64,000 bases of DNA, taken from the NCBI GenBank assembly GCA_902728285.1, contig CACVBU010000616.1, positions 43,681 through 107,680 of the forward strand, written 5' to 3'. Source of the DNA: Clytia hemisphaerica (taxonomy: Eukaryota > Cnidaria > Hydrozoa > Leptothecata > Clytiidae). Both the position numbers and the translations under genes were made by a program. A model generated the notes under the pieces. It worked only from the letters and a program-made list of their open reading frames with translations. It made no database searches and was not told where the DNA came from. Below, one piece after another: positions 44,635-56,563 of this stretch (within the stretch, counting starts at the first letter, position 1; every line of letters begins with the position of its first letter).

Positions 44635-47600
44635 ATGGGTTCAGTGCATTCGCTACAGGGTAATGAGCCATTGAAAAAAGAAGAGGTGAAATATGTTAAA
44701 ACGATTGCTTATTATGTGCAAGATTTGAAACACTTACCTCGAGGAATGACCAAAGTCTTGGATCACCTTTATCTTGGTAATTGGCAAGATGCAACCGATG
44801 TTGAAAAGCTACGAGAAGTAGGTGAGAAATCATTTTCTTTTTTAAAAACCTATGCTTTATCTTCTCAAGGAATTATCATAGGTGGTTTTAGACGCTGTCG
44901 AACTTGTCAGGGGAAGAGATTTGTTAATTAGTTAGATTAATTGCATTTTCATTGTCAATACGAGCATTGCACTCCTTCGTATGTTTCCGACGTACTTGCT
45001 CTACTGTCTTAAATCCGCCAGTGACCATGGGTCTGCCTTGGAACTTTACCAAGGCAGGGCTAGTGAAAATGAAATCTAAAGCCTCAGTAAAATAAAAGCT
45101 CATTTCTTTCTTTTACCAATTTAGCCACTTAACCAAGTGCTACTGGCATCATTTGCTTGTTCTTTTCAGTCCTATATCGCTAGACACCCCTTTCTCACAG
45201 ACCCGGTAGGATATTTTCAGCCAGTGGGGATAAAATAACGGACTAAAAGTCGACGGGGATTGATATTCCCATATTTTCATGGCTGGGGATTTCATTTCTT
45301 TTGTTTTCAAGTCAGCAAATTCATGGCAATTTATTTGATTATTTTCAATGGGGACAGAAATTAGAGGGTCATTTTCCACCGGGGACGATATTTTGGCCAT
45401 TTTTTCCATTCGGAAGGGTTCCCAGTAGATCTGTGGGAAGGGGGTGTCACAGGTCATAATTTAAGAGCACTTCGACCCATGGCGCTCTGTTTTTTACCCT
45501 ATAATTAAAAGGCAGTTAAGATTGCTTTTTTTCTTAGTTGTGGTTGAAATCTGGCATATTTCTTCCTCGGGTATTTTATCTGGGGGTGTTTTTTTTTCTT
45601 CAAATAGTAGGGGCCAAGCCTGGGGTTCTGTGACATCTTTTTTACGACCTAGCCGTATTAGGCCTGGAAAAACTTTTCATGATCAAAATAGTGCCGCCAT
45701 AGGCAAAACTGCAAGGGAAAATACGGGGTAGAGAAATAGCTTATTTTCGAAAGTCAAAATAAACGAAAATAATTGGTACCATCTGATAGAGCGTGAAATT
45801 CTGAGCAAAAACTTAATTACAACAACTCTCTGACTAAAACACACAGTCGGGGTACCTAGGGCACTCCCGAATGGTCTCATGAAGCTTGTAAATGTTTTTT
45901 AGGTTTTTTCAGGGAAATGATAGAGTGAACTAGAAGGCCGGGAAAGTGACTGCGCCCAATTTTTCTATTGTTCTAATTATTTATGTGCGAACATAATAGC
46001 GTCAGATCTGNCCAATGCCGTGGAGAATCCTGAAAGAGTCACGTGGTTTGAAAATTCAGTTGCGTAATGATAAACCTGCAATCAAACCATTACGAGTCAA
46101 ATCTAACGCACTTGTGCTTGTATATGGTCGTTTTAATGAATTATTTGTTGAATATTTGGTTTTGGTTGATTCAAAAACATGGAAAAACATTAAAAAACCT
46201 GAAGAGACATGTAGACTTTGTTGGTAAGTAAAGACAGGATCTTCTACAAGAATGTTTTACCTGCACACAAATTCAAAGGAGAATACAATTTTTTTTTAAT
46301 TATGATATTGAAATGGAATATGAGAGAATTGCATCCACCAAATCTTTGCAGTAAATGTTACAAAATGAGGAAATTAACATCGAAAATCCAATCCACCACC
46401 ATCTGCAAAGTATAGCTATTTTGAAATCATTCGGACACAGATTGCAAGTTGCAGTTTTAGTATGGAGCCATGGAGTTCAAATTAATCACAATGAATTTTG
46501 ACTCTTGCCAAAGATGATAGTTAACTTGGTAAAGTTGGGAAAAATTCAACTTTTCTTAGGCAGAAAAATTAAAAAACAGCATTGTACGTTATGTGAGCGT
46601 TTGGGGGTAAAGACGAATCATTATTCACCTGCATTTGTTGACTTGACAATATTTATGAGCAGCAGAAAAACAAGGGTGAATTTTCATGGACCATGTCCAT
46701 TTTGGAACAAAACATTTATATAGCCTCTTTAAATATTGATGTACCAAAAGCTCTCACCGTTAACACTGTGGAAATCTTTTTTCAAACTGTTGGGGAATTT
46801 CGGATCTGTGAAGGAAATTATGATGTTCCAAAGGTTATAGAGAAACGTAAAGAAGGTCACAGTGACCAACGTGATAACACTCGGCTAGAGTGTAAAGATT
46901 TCACACCATTTGAAAAGCTCCAGCCAACCATACGTCACAAGGATTGTCCTGGGCTGATTTTTGGACCTGCTACAAGTGAACTATGTGAAAAATACTCAGT
47001 AGCAAGAAAATCGCTGTTGAATCAAAATCATTTCCCTGGTTTTTTCGAAGCATTTCGATATGGAAAATAAGATGGGGTATGGTCAGATGGTCCCACTTGT
47101 TGAAAAATCGAAAAATTTCGAAAAAAACTCTTTTTTACCAAATTTTCATGATTTTGATGACGTCACAGAAATAAAAATTTAAATAACTTCTATTAGGAGA
47201 AAGATTTTCACCATAAAGGTGTAAATCAATAAAAGGAAGCGACCCACGAAAAAAAATTAAAATTCTTTGCTGACGTCAGCAAATTTTGTGAAAAAACCGT
47301 TTTGGCTAAAATATGCTGACGTCAGCAAATGATTTTAAATTTCCTAGGGCGAATATCTGGAGGTCTTCTTTTCGTTTTTCAAAAATTTAGATTTTTGAGG
47401 CCTGTGCATAGGAGTTTTTCGCCAAACCTAGGCTGAATAAGGAATAAATATTTATGGTTTCAATAATGAGTTTTTTAGTTAGATTTTCTTGGTACAATCT
47501 TAAAATAATTTGAAGCTATTGAAGTTGAGCCCAGTGCGTTGCGCACATTCGACTATTTTTAATCGAATTCGAGTTACATAAACCTTTTCATTAAAATAAT

Positions 47601-49096
47601 AAATTACGTCATGAAAATCACTTGCCTTCTATTCAAACAATTACCATGGTGAGTATGTCCTTTGAGACATTAAATGACTTTGTTATGAATAGGAATTAGT
47701 TTTAATAAAATGCGCTGGGAGTCAATCACCATAGCAATAATTTCAAAAGGAGGCAACATGGTATCAGCCCCCCCCCCCCCCCCCCCCCCCCGAAAATCTG
47801 AAGGGCACCTAGCCCAGGTTAGTAGAGGGGGGCTAATGCCTTGCAATTCTTTGGGGTTACCTATTCATTAAGGGAACCTAGCTATCTTGATGGAGGCTCT
47901 GGGGGCTGGTTATATTTTCCAAATCGAATATTTCAAAATGTTTCAAATTATTGAATTTTTTTACCCCAGCACCTAGTTTCCCATCCATTTTTTCTTTCGT
48001 TTCCCATCACGCCATCTTTTGCTATATTTTTCTAATGTGATTGTTTTGATTTACAGCCGCCATCTTTATAGCATAACAAGAAAGCTTATTAGCAGGCGTT
48101 CATGCGTGAGCATGATTTTAGGAATGATACAAAAGAACAAAAAGTGTCAATTCAAAGAAATTATCTGCTGAATAGGGGTACCTAACTCAAAGCAATTTTT
48201 CAAGGGGACCTAAATTGCTGGGGGCACCATGCTCAATGGGGGCACCTAAAAAGTGGGCTGAAACCATGAGGAAAGTGATGTTCGTAACGTAATTTATGAA
48301 AAAGTCTATTGCTAGCGTGCACCTCACTAAAAACCGGGATTTTTCATCTCGTCTCTTAGTGAGTTCCACTTTGACGAGTTTCGAAAAATAGAAGCCTTTC
48401 AAGTGCTTTGACGCAAATTTGATTATTTTGCTACTGCAGGAGCTTCGAAAGTTAAAAGTGACGTCAAAAAATCGAATGTTTAGAGCCCGAAAACCCGGGC
48501 TCAAAACATTCGAAAAAGTCGCAAAGTGGAATAGACGTTAATTGCGTAAAAAAACGCGAGTGACGTCTAGTATAGGCTAGTCTATTGCGTGCTTGTTAAA
48601 AAAGTTAAAAGTTTTGCGTGAGTTGGATATTAGCCACTGATATATCAATGATCTGGATTTTTCACCATCTTATTTTCCAGGGATCACACACATTATCAAC
48701 ACAGTCGATGAAGGTGAAAAAAATACCAGTACGAAGAAAGATTTTTACGGACCAGATATCGAATATATGGGGTTTAACTCGCAAGATGATGAACATTACG
48801 AAATTATGAAACATTTTGAGGATGTTCACAAATTCATAGAAAACGCGAAGGCGTCAGGCGGAAAGTGTTTAATTCACTGCATGGCGGGTATCAATAGAAG
48901 TGGTTGCCTAGCAACTGCGCATGTTATGTTAGATCAAAATATTGGACCAATAACAGCCGCACGATTCGTTTATGAGAAAAGAGGTGTGCTACTTTCAAAT
49001 AATGGGTTTATAGAACGTTTAGTTAAATTTGCTGTCGATCGTGATTTGCTTTATTTCGATAAAGACAATATACTTCCTCTGTATGGGAACCACTGA
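44635..49096 (+). CDS. Atypical dual-specificity phosphatase, two coding exons
   Basis: Exons 44635-44821 and 48681-49096 join (donor G|GTGAG, acceptor TTTTCCAG|G, phase 1) into 603 nt, encoding 200 residues. The junction recreates the core fold word GITHIINTV directly after LREV. The catalytic loop is HCMAGINRSG, with Cys129 and Arg135; the acidic pair D98/D99 before it may include the general acid. LDHLYLGN is the usual DUSP opening. No kinase-binding domain, so it is an atypical DUSP acting on phosphoproteins or other phosphoesters. The N-terminus MGSVHS fits N-myristoylation, so membrane attachment is likely if processed. The 3859-bp intron holds small elements and a 24-C run. In frame past the donor, an unspliced read-through would end at 44931. 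Confidence 0.93.
45183..45448. mobile_element. 266-bp inverted-repeat element with GGGGAY phrases, in the DUSP intron
   Basis: Ends GACACCCCTTTCTCACAGA and TCTGTGGGAAGGGGGTGTC pair. GGGGAT/GGGGAC words recur in the interior. No clear target duplication. Confidence 0.65.
46012..47070 (+). other. Unrecognised, possibly decayed coding remnants in the DUSP intron
   Basis: Three overlapping short plus-strand ORFs (46015-46227, 46505-46723, 46693-47070) have a protein-like composition, for example KKQHCTLCERLGVK and KDCPGLIFGPATSELCEKY. I recognise no family. One ambiguous base (N) lies at 46011. They could be the remains of a transposon protein. Confidence 0.3.
47071..48680. other. Rest of the DUSP intron
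   Basis: Holds a GCTGACGTCAGCAAA-phrase patch (47230-47345) related to 11596-12290; a run of 24 C at 47768-47791; and G/C-run phrases GGGGCACCTA / GGGGACCTAAATT around 47800-47890 and 48170-48260 that look like a worn G/C-run-bounded element. Confidence 0.45.
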
Positions 49097-50050
49097 ATAT
49101 TACAACATCGTTTAAACGTAAAAGAATGGTAGTAGAATCGAGGTTATATCCAGCAATTGTATGGAAATATTTAGTTTCCTAAACCACAAAATTCGTTGCA
49201 TAGAGAAACTGTAATTGCATTACATTTGGACCTGGCCCCGGTGGAGCTCCTATAAATTTACAAATTTTCAGATGCCTAAGGCCAAAAAGGAAATTTGAAT
49301 TTTACGAGCTAGAAAATCAGACGAATTTATTTATACCGTTGCGGACGCAGTCTAGTGAAAAGGAAACGTAAGACGGAGTCAGACTGAGTCCTGATAAAAC
49401 GAATGTATATTCACGCTTTTTTTATAAGAATAGTGTACTTTGGATGAGGGTCAAGTATTCTTAAGAAAGTGCCAAAATTGAGGGTGAAATATTCTTAACA
49501 TATTGTTTCTTTTTTAGACTTAACTTTTTTTACAAACATGAGAAATGATCAATTTGAGAGCTTTGGACTTTTGAGTGAACATTTGGGTTAAAATTACATT
49601 CCTTCCTGAAAACTTTATCTCTAACAAAGGAAGTAGTTTTTTCTGTTAACCAAATACAAAATGACTGTATTCTTATCAAACTCTGTGAAATGCACCCTAG
49701 AGGGTATTTTTAGGGTATTCTTACGATTTGGCCAATTTTCACCCTGATATTCTTATAGAAGATATTCTTGTAAAGCGTGTTTACAGACATTTTGAGTTTT
49801 ACGGAACGAGTCAAAGTAAATCGACAAACAATATAAATTGGTTTTAAGAATCGTACGTTTCCTTTAATGATCAGTTTCCTTTGTGTGATTTTCCTCGACT
49901 TCCTCTTCGTGGAAACTTGTTGCCTGAACATTTCTTACAAACTTCATAAACGAAATGGATCTGATTGCAATTGATATCATGAACGGAACAGGCCCATCAT
50001 ACACATATCATCACCATATGTGACATTGCAAATATGACATCCGAGACTGC
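49097..50050. other. 3' flank of the DUSP gene
   Basis: AT-rich; repeated ATTCTTA words and GGGT/ACCCT pairs between 49430 and 49760 (AGTATTCTTAAGAA, TATTCTTAACA, GGTATTCTTACGA) suggest another phrase-iterated short element. No gene. Confidence 0.4.
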
Positions 50051-52178
50051 GGTAATAGAACCAGCGCCTGAGAATACCAGTGACCATCTTCCAGTTTCCA
50101 CTTCCTTATTTCTCGAGAACACATCAGATCATCATCAACAGCAAACAACCTCCGAGATGGTCTCAATTACCCAACTATCTTTGGTCCAATGAAAGATTTC
50201 TGGAGCTCTACAAAAAAAGGTTGCTGAGGCAATGCCACTCAAATCAAGCGGAAATATTAACAAAAATTTAGACACTCTCTCTGATCTACTTAAGACTGTG
50301 CTAGTAAAAGCTATACAGAGATAGAAAGCAATTTCCGGAAAGTCGAACCAAAACAGTGGTGGAATCAGGATCTAACAAGGTGCAGAAATACACTCAAACA
50401 AAACTTCAATATATGGAGAGACAATGGTTTCGAAAAGGATATGAAGGAATTCAGTGTATTATGCCCGATATGCGTTTGCCAGGAAAATATTTCGTTATCT
50501 CATGCGCCACTACAAAAACCAAGCGACGGCCAAATACTACGTAAACATTGATCGGTTAAAGAAAATAAACCCTAGACACTACTGGAAAAAGATTATACTT
50601 AACAAAACATCAGCAGAAAAACTATACACAATTAACAACAAAACGTCAACAGAGGAGATCACAGAAGAATTTGGCCATCATTTCCAATCCGTTTTGAACG
50701 AACCTAGAGTCCAACATATTGACAATGAATACGCAAACGCTCAATTACTGTGAATCCTACAGGAACTACCATACAACTCAGAATTCCACATAACCGAGAT
50801 CGAAGTAGAGAACGCCATAAGTAGACTCAACAAAAACAAGACTATGGACCCATACCATCTGAAAGCAGAACACTTCGTACATGCCTCGAGTAACATTTTC
50901 ATAACAGAAATAACTAAAATCATCAATACTGTCTTCAAAACTAGAACACCAGAAGCTCTAAGTGTATCAATAATAATTCCAATCTTACCGTAAATCTCTT
51001 AAGTACTGATTCTAATAATTACAGGGAGATCAGTCTCGTACCAATCCTAACAAAGATTCTAGAAAAATGTTTATTCTTAAAATCGCCATCACAATCACAG
51101 TTTGGATTCGCTCAAAAATCGTCAACCACTCATGCAGAAATCTTAATCCAACACTATCAGGTTTTATAGCAGTAAAGACTCACCTGTTTACATTTGCAGC
51201 TTAGATGCTTCCAATGCTTCGACAGCTGTAATTGGCTTAAACTTTTTGAAAAACTAGGAGATAACGAATCAATACCAAAACCAATTCTCAAATTTCTCAT
51301 TGACTCATACCTCAAAAGCAAATCGACTGTTGTTTATGGAAATGTTGAATCAGAACCCTTCAACCTAACACAGGGGGCTAAACAGGGATCGATCCTTTCT
51401 CCATATCTTTACAATAAATATATAGAGACTCTCATTGCAGAAGTTTAAACCTTCAGATCGGGACTCACCTACCAGATGGTACAAATACATCCATTATAGC
51501 ATTTGCTGATGACCTGGTCCTGATGAGTCAAACTCTATAAAACTTGCAAACTCTTCTCGACAAATGTGCAACTTACGGTATCAATCATAATCTTAAATTT
51601 AATGAACTGAAAACACAATTTATAATATCGGGAAAAAGTGACCTATCGCTTCCATTTCTTCGTTTAGAAAATAACTTTGTACTACCATAAAATACCCTTA
51701 AATGCATGAATATCGTTTACAAGAAATGTGGGCCGTTACATCCTCACTTATTTCAGCCGTGGTTAGAAGACTATCACCTAATCACCTACTAGAATCGCTC
51801 TTCGGTGTCTATAAACATTCGAAAAACCTTATCAACAAACTCTACAATATTGCAGACATCACACAAATCCTGGACAATAAAAAACTCAGTCTCCTAAAGG
51901 AACTTATCGAAAACAACAACACTAGACACTCCCTATACGTCACCACACTGGGTAAAGATGATAGAGGCTTCTCGACAATCGAAGACCTCAACAAGACATG
52001 TGAGAAATATGAAATAGATTTATTCGAAAGCTTTATTAAAAAACAATCAATCAAGTTGATTGACTCTAATATGCCTGATGAAGACTTGGATCAACTCCCT
52101 CTGTGTGTCGAAAACTGGCACAAGTATGAAAATAGATTGCGATTCAGAGAAATCCTTCAGGAGTCAATCAAACGCTGA
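50051..52178 (+). pseudogene. Decayed non-LTR retrotransposon reverse transcriptase
   Basis: RT landmarks appear in order but in shifting frames: a pre-RT region (WWN, CRNTLKQN), AISRLNKNKTMDPYHLKAE (about 50815-50870), NNYREISLVPILTKILEK (51015-51070), LTQGAKQGSILSPYLYN (51368-51415) and FADDLVLM (51502-51525), then a 158-codon C-terminal part (51702-52178). Several frameshifts and stops break it. The catalytic FADD box is kept. It belongs to the LINE class; the clade is not resolved. No ORF1 nearby. Not functional. Confidence 0.85.
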
Positions 52179-53352
52179 ATCTTAGCTTCTTAAATCCCTT
52201 TATCATTTAACTCATCTAGCTAATCTACCAAATTTTAACTTAATTTTATCCCTTTCCTTTCTACGCTAAGAAACAACACTGGTTCTCAAAGACTTCTCTT
52301 GGATCTTCAATTCTGTATATAAGATATAAGATAGTTTAATTACGACTTCAATAACTATACTTCCATCCTGGCCTTGTGAGATAATCACCCATTATAATCA
52401 ATATCCTCCATTTTTATTCTAAATCAATCTTCCAGACTTTGTTTGTTTTGATTTTGCAAGATGAGATTCCCACGCTACACTTCTTTGCTAACTCATCATT
52501 TTGTCAGTTTTCCTTTTGTTCTCGTGGGTGATTCCCCACTGCCTTTTGGATTTTATAAGGTCGGCAATTTTGGAAGATTCCCATTCATCTCGAGCTCTGC
52601 GATCTATACCACCGCCCTTCTCCCTCAGTCGACTACCTCAATATTTTTATTTTAATCAACAAAAAAAAGAAAAATTTTTTAAATGTACATAACTCAAGCA
52701 TATATTTTTAAAAAAGAGAGAGACCTCCTTTGTATTTCTTAGATAGTTATATTCATGGTTATACCAAATTGGTGATAAAAGAGATGACAAATAAATTAGT
52801 AAAAGGTATCGTTGGTAGGTGAAAGTAGGGAGGTGGGACGGGAAATGAATTCGTCTGATTTTGAACTCGTAAAATTTAAATTTCCTTTTCGGCCTTAGGC
52901 CTCTGAAAATTTGAAAAGTTCCAATCCCATAAACCTTTGCGTTAATCTCTTTTGCACGTTAATATCATTTGACAAAAGATATATAACAACTTGCCCGTAT
53001 CTTTAATTGAGCCGCATTGAATTGTGGGATTGCAACTCGTACAAATGTCAAAAAAAGTGAAAAGTAATAATTATGACGTGTGCGTTGCGGAGCGCTATTG
53101 ATTGGCACCTTTGGTTGGGTTTAAGTCTTTATGGTTAAACCTTTGCCATACTGATTCATTTGACCAATTTCCCATTTTTAAAATGTCCTCTATACTAGCT
53201 CCCTTTGCAAATGCTTTTGAAGTCTATGCCGATCTTTTAGAGTGAGCTTGAAATATTTTAGGTCAGCATTTCCTTAATTCACCTTGCTATGGTGTCCTTC
53301 CCCAACTGTTTGTGAGGAGATGCGTGACTCAAAAATAATTTAAATATATCAT
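52179..53352. other. AT-rich non-coding stretch
   Basis: Possible LINE 3' tail to about 52450. No gene or bounded element recognised beyond that. Confidence 0.4.
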
Positions 53353-53540
53353 TAGAGGCGCTGTGGTATAGTGGTCTAGTGGTATAGTGACCTTGGTTGC
53401 TGCACAGGTGACCGAGGTTCGATTCCCACTCGCAGCGGTTTACTTGGCAAGTGAATGAACCTTCGCCCTGGTCAACCCATGCCATGTGAGGGGAATTGGG
53501 TAGTCAGTTCAAGGTGCTGACGGGGTGCTAATTAAAAGCG
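53353..53540 (+). repeat. tRNA-derived SINE-like repeat, uninterrupted
   Basis: A-box TGGTATAGTGG near 53363 (with a partly duplicated copy just after) and a perfect B-box GGTTCGATTCC near 53416, then CACTCGCAGCGGTTTACTTG and a non-tRNA tail (CTTCGCCCTGGTCAACCCA). It matches the halves flanking the foldback at 13819. It could carry an internal RNA polymerase III promoter. Confidence 0.8.
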
Positions 53541-53875
53541 TATATAGTTTCGAAAACGGTCTTCAAAGCCTCCTGCGACTCAACCAAATAGAAATAGACG
53601 TTTTATGTTGTGTCCTGAATTTTTCAGTTCGTTCTATGTATACACTTACAGCATTGTGTAGACACAACTTTGCTTCTGGTCCAAATTTAAGGAAGATTAT
53701 AGGTTCATTTTTTCTTCCCTGGTTTGAAATTTTTTGTAGGACCTACTGTTTGGAATTTGAAACCCGTTTCTGTTTTACCCATCAATGTTGTGTCTACAAT
53801 CTTTCAAGAAATATATTGAGAATTCGGGTTATTTTGACGTTTTTCGAGATTTAAAGTTCGGGCGAAAAAGCCGAT

Positions 53876-54140
53876 TGGGCTCTTCCAGAAAAAATCCGTT
53901 CATGGGGGGTGGAGGATGCATTGTCCAGGGGTATTGAAAAAATACCAAAAAATACCAATGTCCAGGGGGTAAATTCCAATGTCCAGGGGTAATTTTTTGT
54001 GTCCACGGGGTTGATTTGATGTTTGTCCAGGGGTATAACCCGTGTCCAAGGGGTTTAAAATCAAAATGTCCAGGGGTAATTCATGAAAAAAATAATATAT
54101 CCTCCACCCCCCATGAACGGATTTTTTCTGGAAGAGCCCA
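53876..54140. mobile_element. 265-bp inverted-repeat element with TGTCCAGGGGTA phrases
   Basis: About 42-bp inverted ends (TGGGCTCTTCCAGAAAAAA ... GGGGGGTGGAGGAT). The interior repeats TGTCCAGGGG seven times or more. No convincing target duplication. Confidence 0.8.
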
Positions 54141-54504
54141 TTTTGGGCTATCTCTTTAATTTAATCGAATATTTCAATTTGAGACGGGTAGGCAGACTTC
54201 CAGGCTATATTCGGAGCCTTACTGGACCATTTTTGAACTTTTGAATCCTCAGATCCTAAGGTCCTAAGTCTTAAGTCTAGTGTTAAAACTCAGAGTTAAA
54301 ACTCTACCCTTCGAACCTACTTTAGAGCACTTACAAATCGATTGTGGTTTCAAAACTTCCTGGGGAATTTCCCATTTGTCTCAAATATTTCTTGAAGGAT
54401 TGTAGAAGCACTTGTTCTGAACCTCGTTTGGGAGCCACTAGTCCTAGTAGTGTGATTGTTTTCAGTGAAAGAGTTTTGAGATCAAATTGTTCATTGTTCA
54501 TATT
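54141..54504. other. Non-coding stretch
   Basis: Short overlapping AAGTCCTAAG-like words near 54245-54290; nothing else seen. Confidence 0.35.
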
Positions 54505-54727
54505 CCGGATAAGTGAATAAATTTTGGCGGGGATTAAATTCGGCGAAATTTCCAAAATCGGCCATTCGCCTAATTTAGTTTACCAGAGACTAAAACCTTC
54601 CCACTCGCCAGATTAAATCCCCGCTAAATTTTACAAAATTGAGCATTCGCCAAATTAAATCCCCGCCAAAAATCGCATATTGGTCATTCGCCAAATTAGA
54701 TCCACGCCAAAATTTATCCACTTAAGG
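54505..54727. mobile_element. Foldback with CGCCAAATTAAATCCCCGCC phrases
   Basis: Right end TATCCACTTAAGG next to TA (54728-54729); left end GGATAAGTGAATAAATTTTG is worn. The interior has about six CGCCA(A)ATTA(A)AT-CCCCGC phrases. Same family as 19740, 40191 and 55804. Confidence 0.7.
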
Positions 54728-55395
54728 TAGTTAAGGCCTGTATCAACATCCCAAATATTAGTGTATTTTGGAATTTGGGATTTCTCTCTGCTTATCCCTT
54801 TCATGCATAAGGGCTGTGACACGAGGGTGCTGTCCGATGGGTCCCCCCCCCCAATTTCTGGGTGTAAAGCAGATATAGCTGATCTATGCCAATTGATTGT
54901 GCTAAATTTTAGGCATTTTTTAAATGAGGAACTGAGGTAATTATGTTTTCAAGCTTGAAGTGGGATCCACCTTCATCTCACTGAACCAGCCCATAAAGTT
55001 TTTCCAGGCGAAGTTGTAACGGTCTCTCGTTCCTTTTGCTTCTGAATTTCTGATAAGAGAGGAAGCTGTTTTTGATAGTTCTCCTGAATTATTAGGTCAT
55101 CAGACACCGGTCCATACTGTCAAATTCAAAGTGTTATTTTGTAGGAGAGGAGTGTTTTTCCTCTGAGGGGTGTGTCAAGCTTCTTCTCCCATCTGAATTC
55201 TTCTTGGGTTTGCTACTACCATCTCCAGGAGTGCTGGGTACCATGGTTGGAATATCCACATTGAGACTATCAAGATCACTGCTATTGACCCTGCCCTGCT
55301 AATTTTTTCTAAGCACCTTCCTATCAGACAAAAGGGAGGGAATGCGTATAATAGATTATGGTTCCAATCTTTGAGAAGTTGATCCACTGCTAGAC

Positions 55396-55420
55396 AATTT
55401 TTTTTTTTTTTTTTTTTTTT
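55396..55420 (+). repeat. Poly-T tract
   Basis: A run of about 22 T inside the DIRS RNase H region; on the element strand it is a poly-A insertion that shifts the frame. Confidence 0.9.
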
Positions 55421-55803
55421 GATTTTAGCAGACCTGATGATGATCAAATTGATCGAAATATATATATACTGTCAACTAAATAATGATACCTTTGTTGGAT
55501 CTTATTTTTCAAAATTTCCCATTTTCCTCTTCTAGATTCTAACCAGTTTAATTCCTCCCTTGCCATAAGTGATCTAGTTTTACCCATGTTTCGTAATTTT
55601 GCCATTCTCCTTGTAGGGATCGTTTTCATTCAAAAAAAATGTTTCCCTTATCAGTCTCCCTAATTTCGTTATTTTCTCTTTTGGAAGCGAGAAAGTCATT
55701 GAAAACATTTAAACACTGTTTATGATTACTCCCAGGTAATTGAATGTCTATGTTGGTTCCAGCACTGATTTCTTGTAATTTATTAAGAAGCCCAGGTTTT
55801 GTA

Positions 55804-56003
55804 CCTTAGAGGGAATTTTTTTTGGCGAGAACTAATTTTGAAGAACGGTTGATTCCAAAAAAAATTTTTTTTAATTTTGGCGAGAATTTAATTTGGCGAA
55901 TGACCTAAAAAAATAATATTGGTGGGAACTAAATTTGGCGAATTTCGAGTTCGCTCGCCAATTTCGCCAAAATTAGTTCTCGCCAAAATAAGTTCCCTTA
56001 AGG
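55804..56003. mobile_element. 200-bp TA-flanked foldback inside the DIRS remnant
   Basis: Ends CCTTAGAGGGAATTTTTTTT and AAGTTCCCTTAAGG, TA at 55802-55803 and 56004-56005. TTGGCGAGAACTAATTTTG-type phrases fill it in both orientations. Without it the DIRS reading passes on to LGFLINYKKS. Confidence 0.85.
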
Positions 56004-56322
56004 TAATAAGAATATTGTTGTGTCCCTTGCTTATATCCTTTATTGAGGATACCACTAGTAGAATGTCGTCTATATATATGACTAGCTTGATTTGAATTTT
56101 TCTCAATAGAGAAATGGGTATGGTATCTTTAGGATTTTTGTGAACATCCTTGGTGTGTCCCAACCCAAACATTAGACACTGGAATTTGTAAAGGTTACCC
56201 TCCCATTTGAACTTCAACATATCTTTTGGATTTGGGATTAAGTGGTATTGCTAATTAAGCATCTTGAAGATCGATTTTTATGAGATAGTCCTTCTCCTTT
56301 CTCACATCCTTCAGAGTCTCCA

Positions 56323-56563
56323 GGGGGGTTTGTACTTTTACGGTGTGACGGGATTGCCCCTTTTTTAGTACAGTATTACGGGATTTGATGAAAAAAGAGA
56401 CGGGAAAACGGTATTTTAAAATCAGACGGTGACGGTATTTAGGTAAATTTTTGCCCGGTACAAGCCGGTGTGACGGTGTTATTATTTTTTCAATTTTCGG
56501 GATTCCGGGATTCAGCAAAAATTTTGACGGGAAGACGGTATTTCGAACCCCTACAACCCCCCC
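56323..56563. mobile_element. G-run/C-run-bounded element, copy 2, inside the DIRS RT
   Basis: Same element as 30836-31073. TCTCCA occurs directly on both sides, a 6-bp (perhaps 8-bp, worn) target duplication. The RT motifs before and after it are in the order expected if the element is absent. Confidence 0.85.

Noticed and set aside
44822-44931. DUSP ending at the in-frame stop after the first exon
   Set aside because: Reading past the donor at 44822 gives no fold; splicing to 48681 restores the full phosphatase domain in frame.
47768-47791. Biological meaning of a run of 24 C
   Set aside because: Could be the edge of a worn G/C-run element, but sequencing and slippage make length unreliable, so no separate claim is made.
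53353-53440. A functional tRNA gene
   Set aside because: A- and B-box are good, but the A-box region is partly duplicated, no cloverleaf acceptor stem closes around it, and the same sequence continues into a repeated tail; a tRNA-derived SINE fits better.
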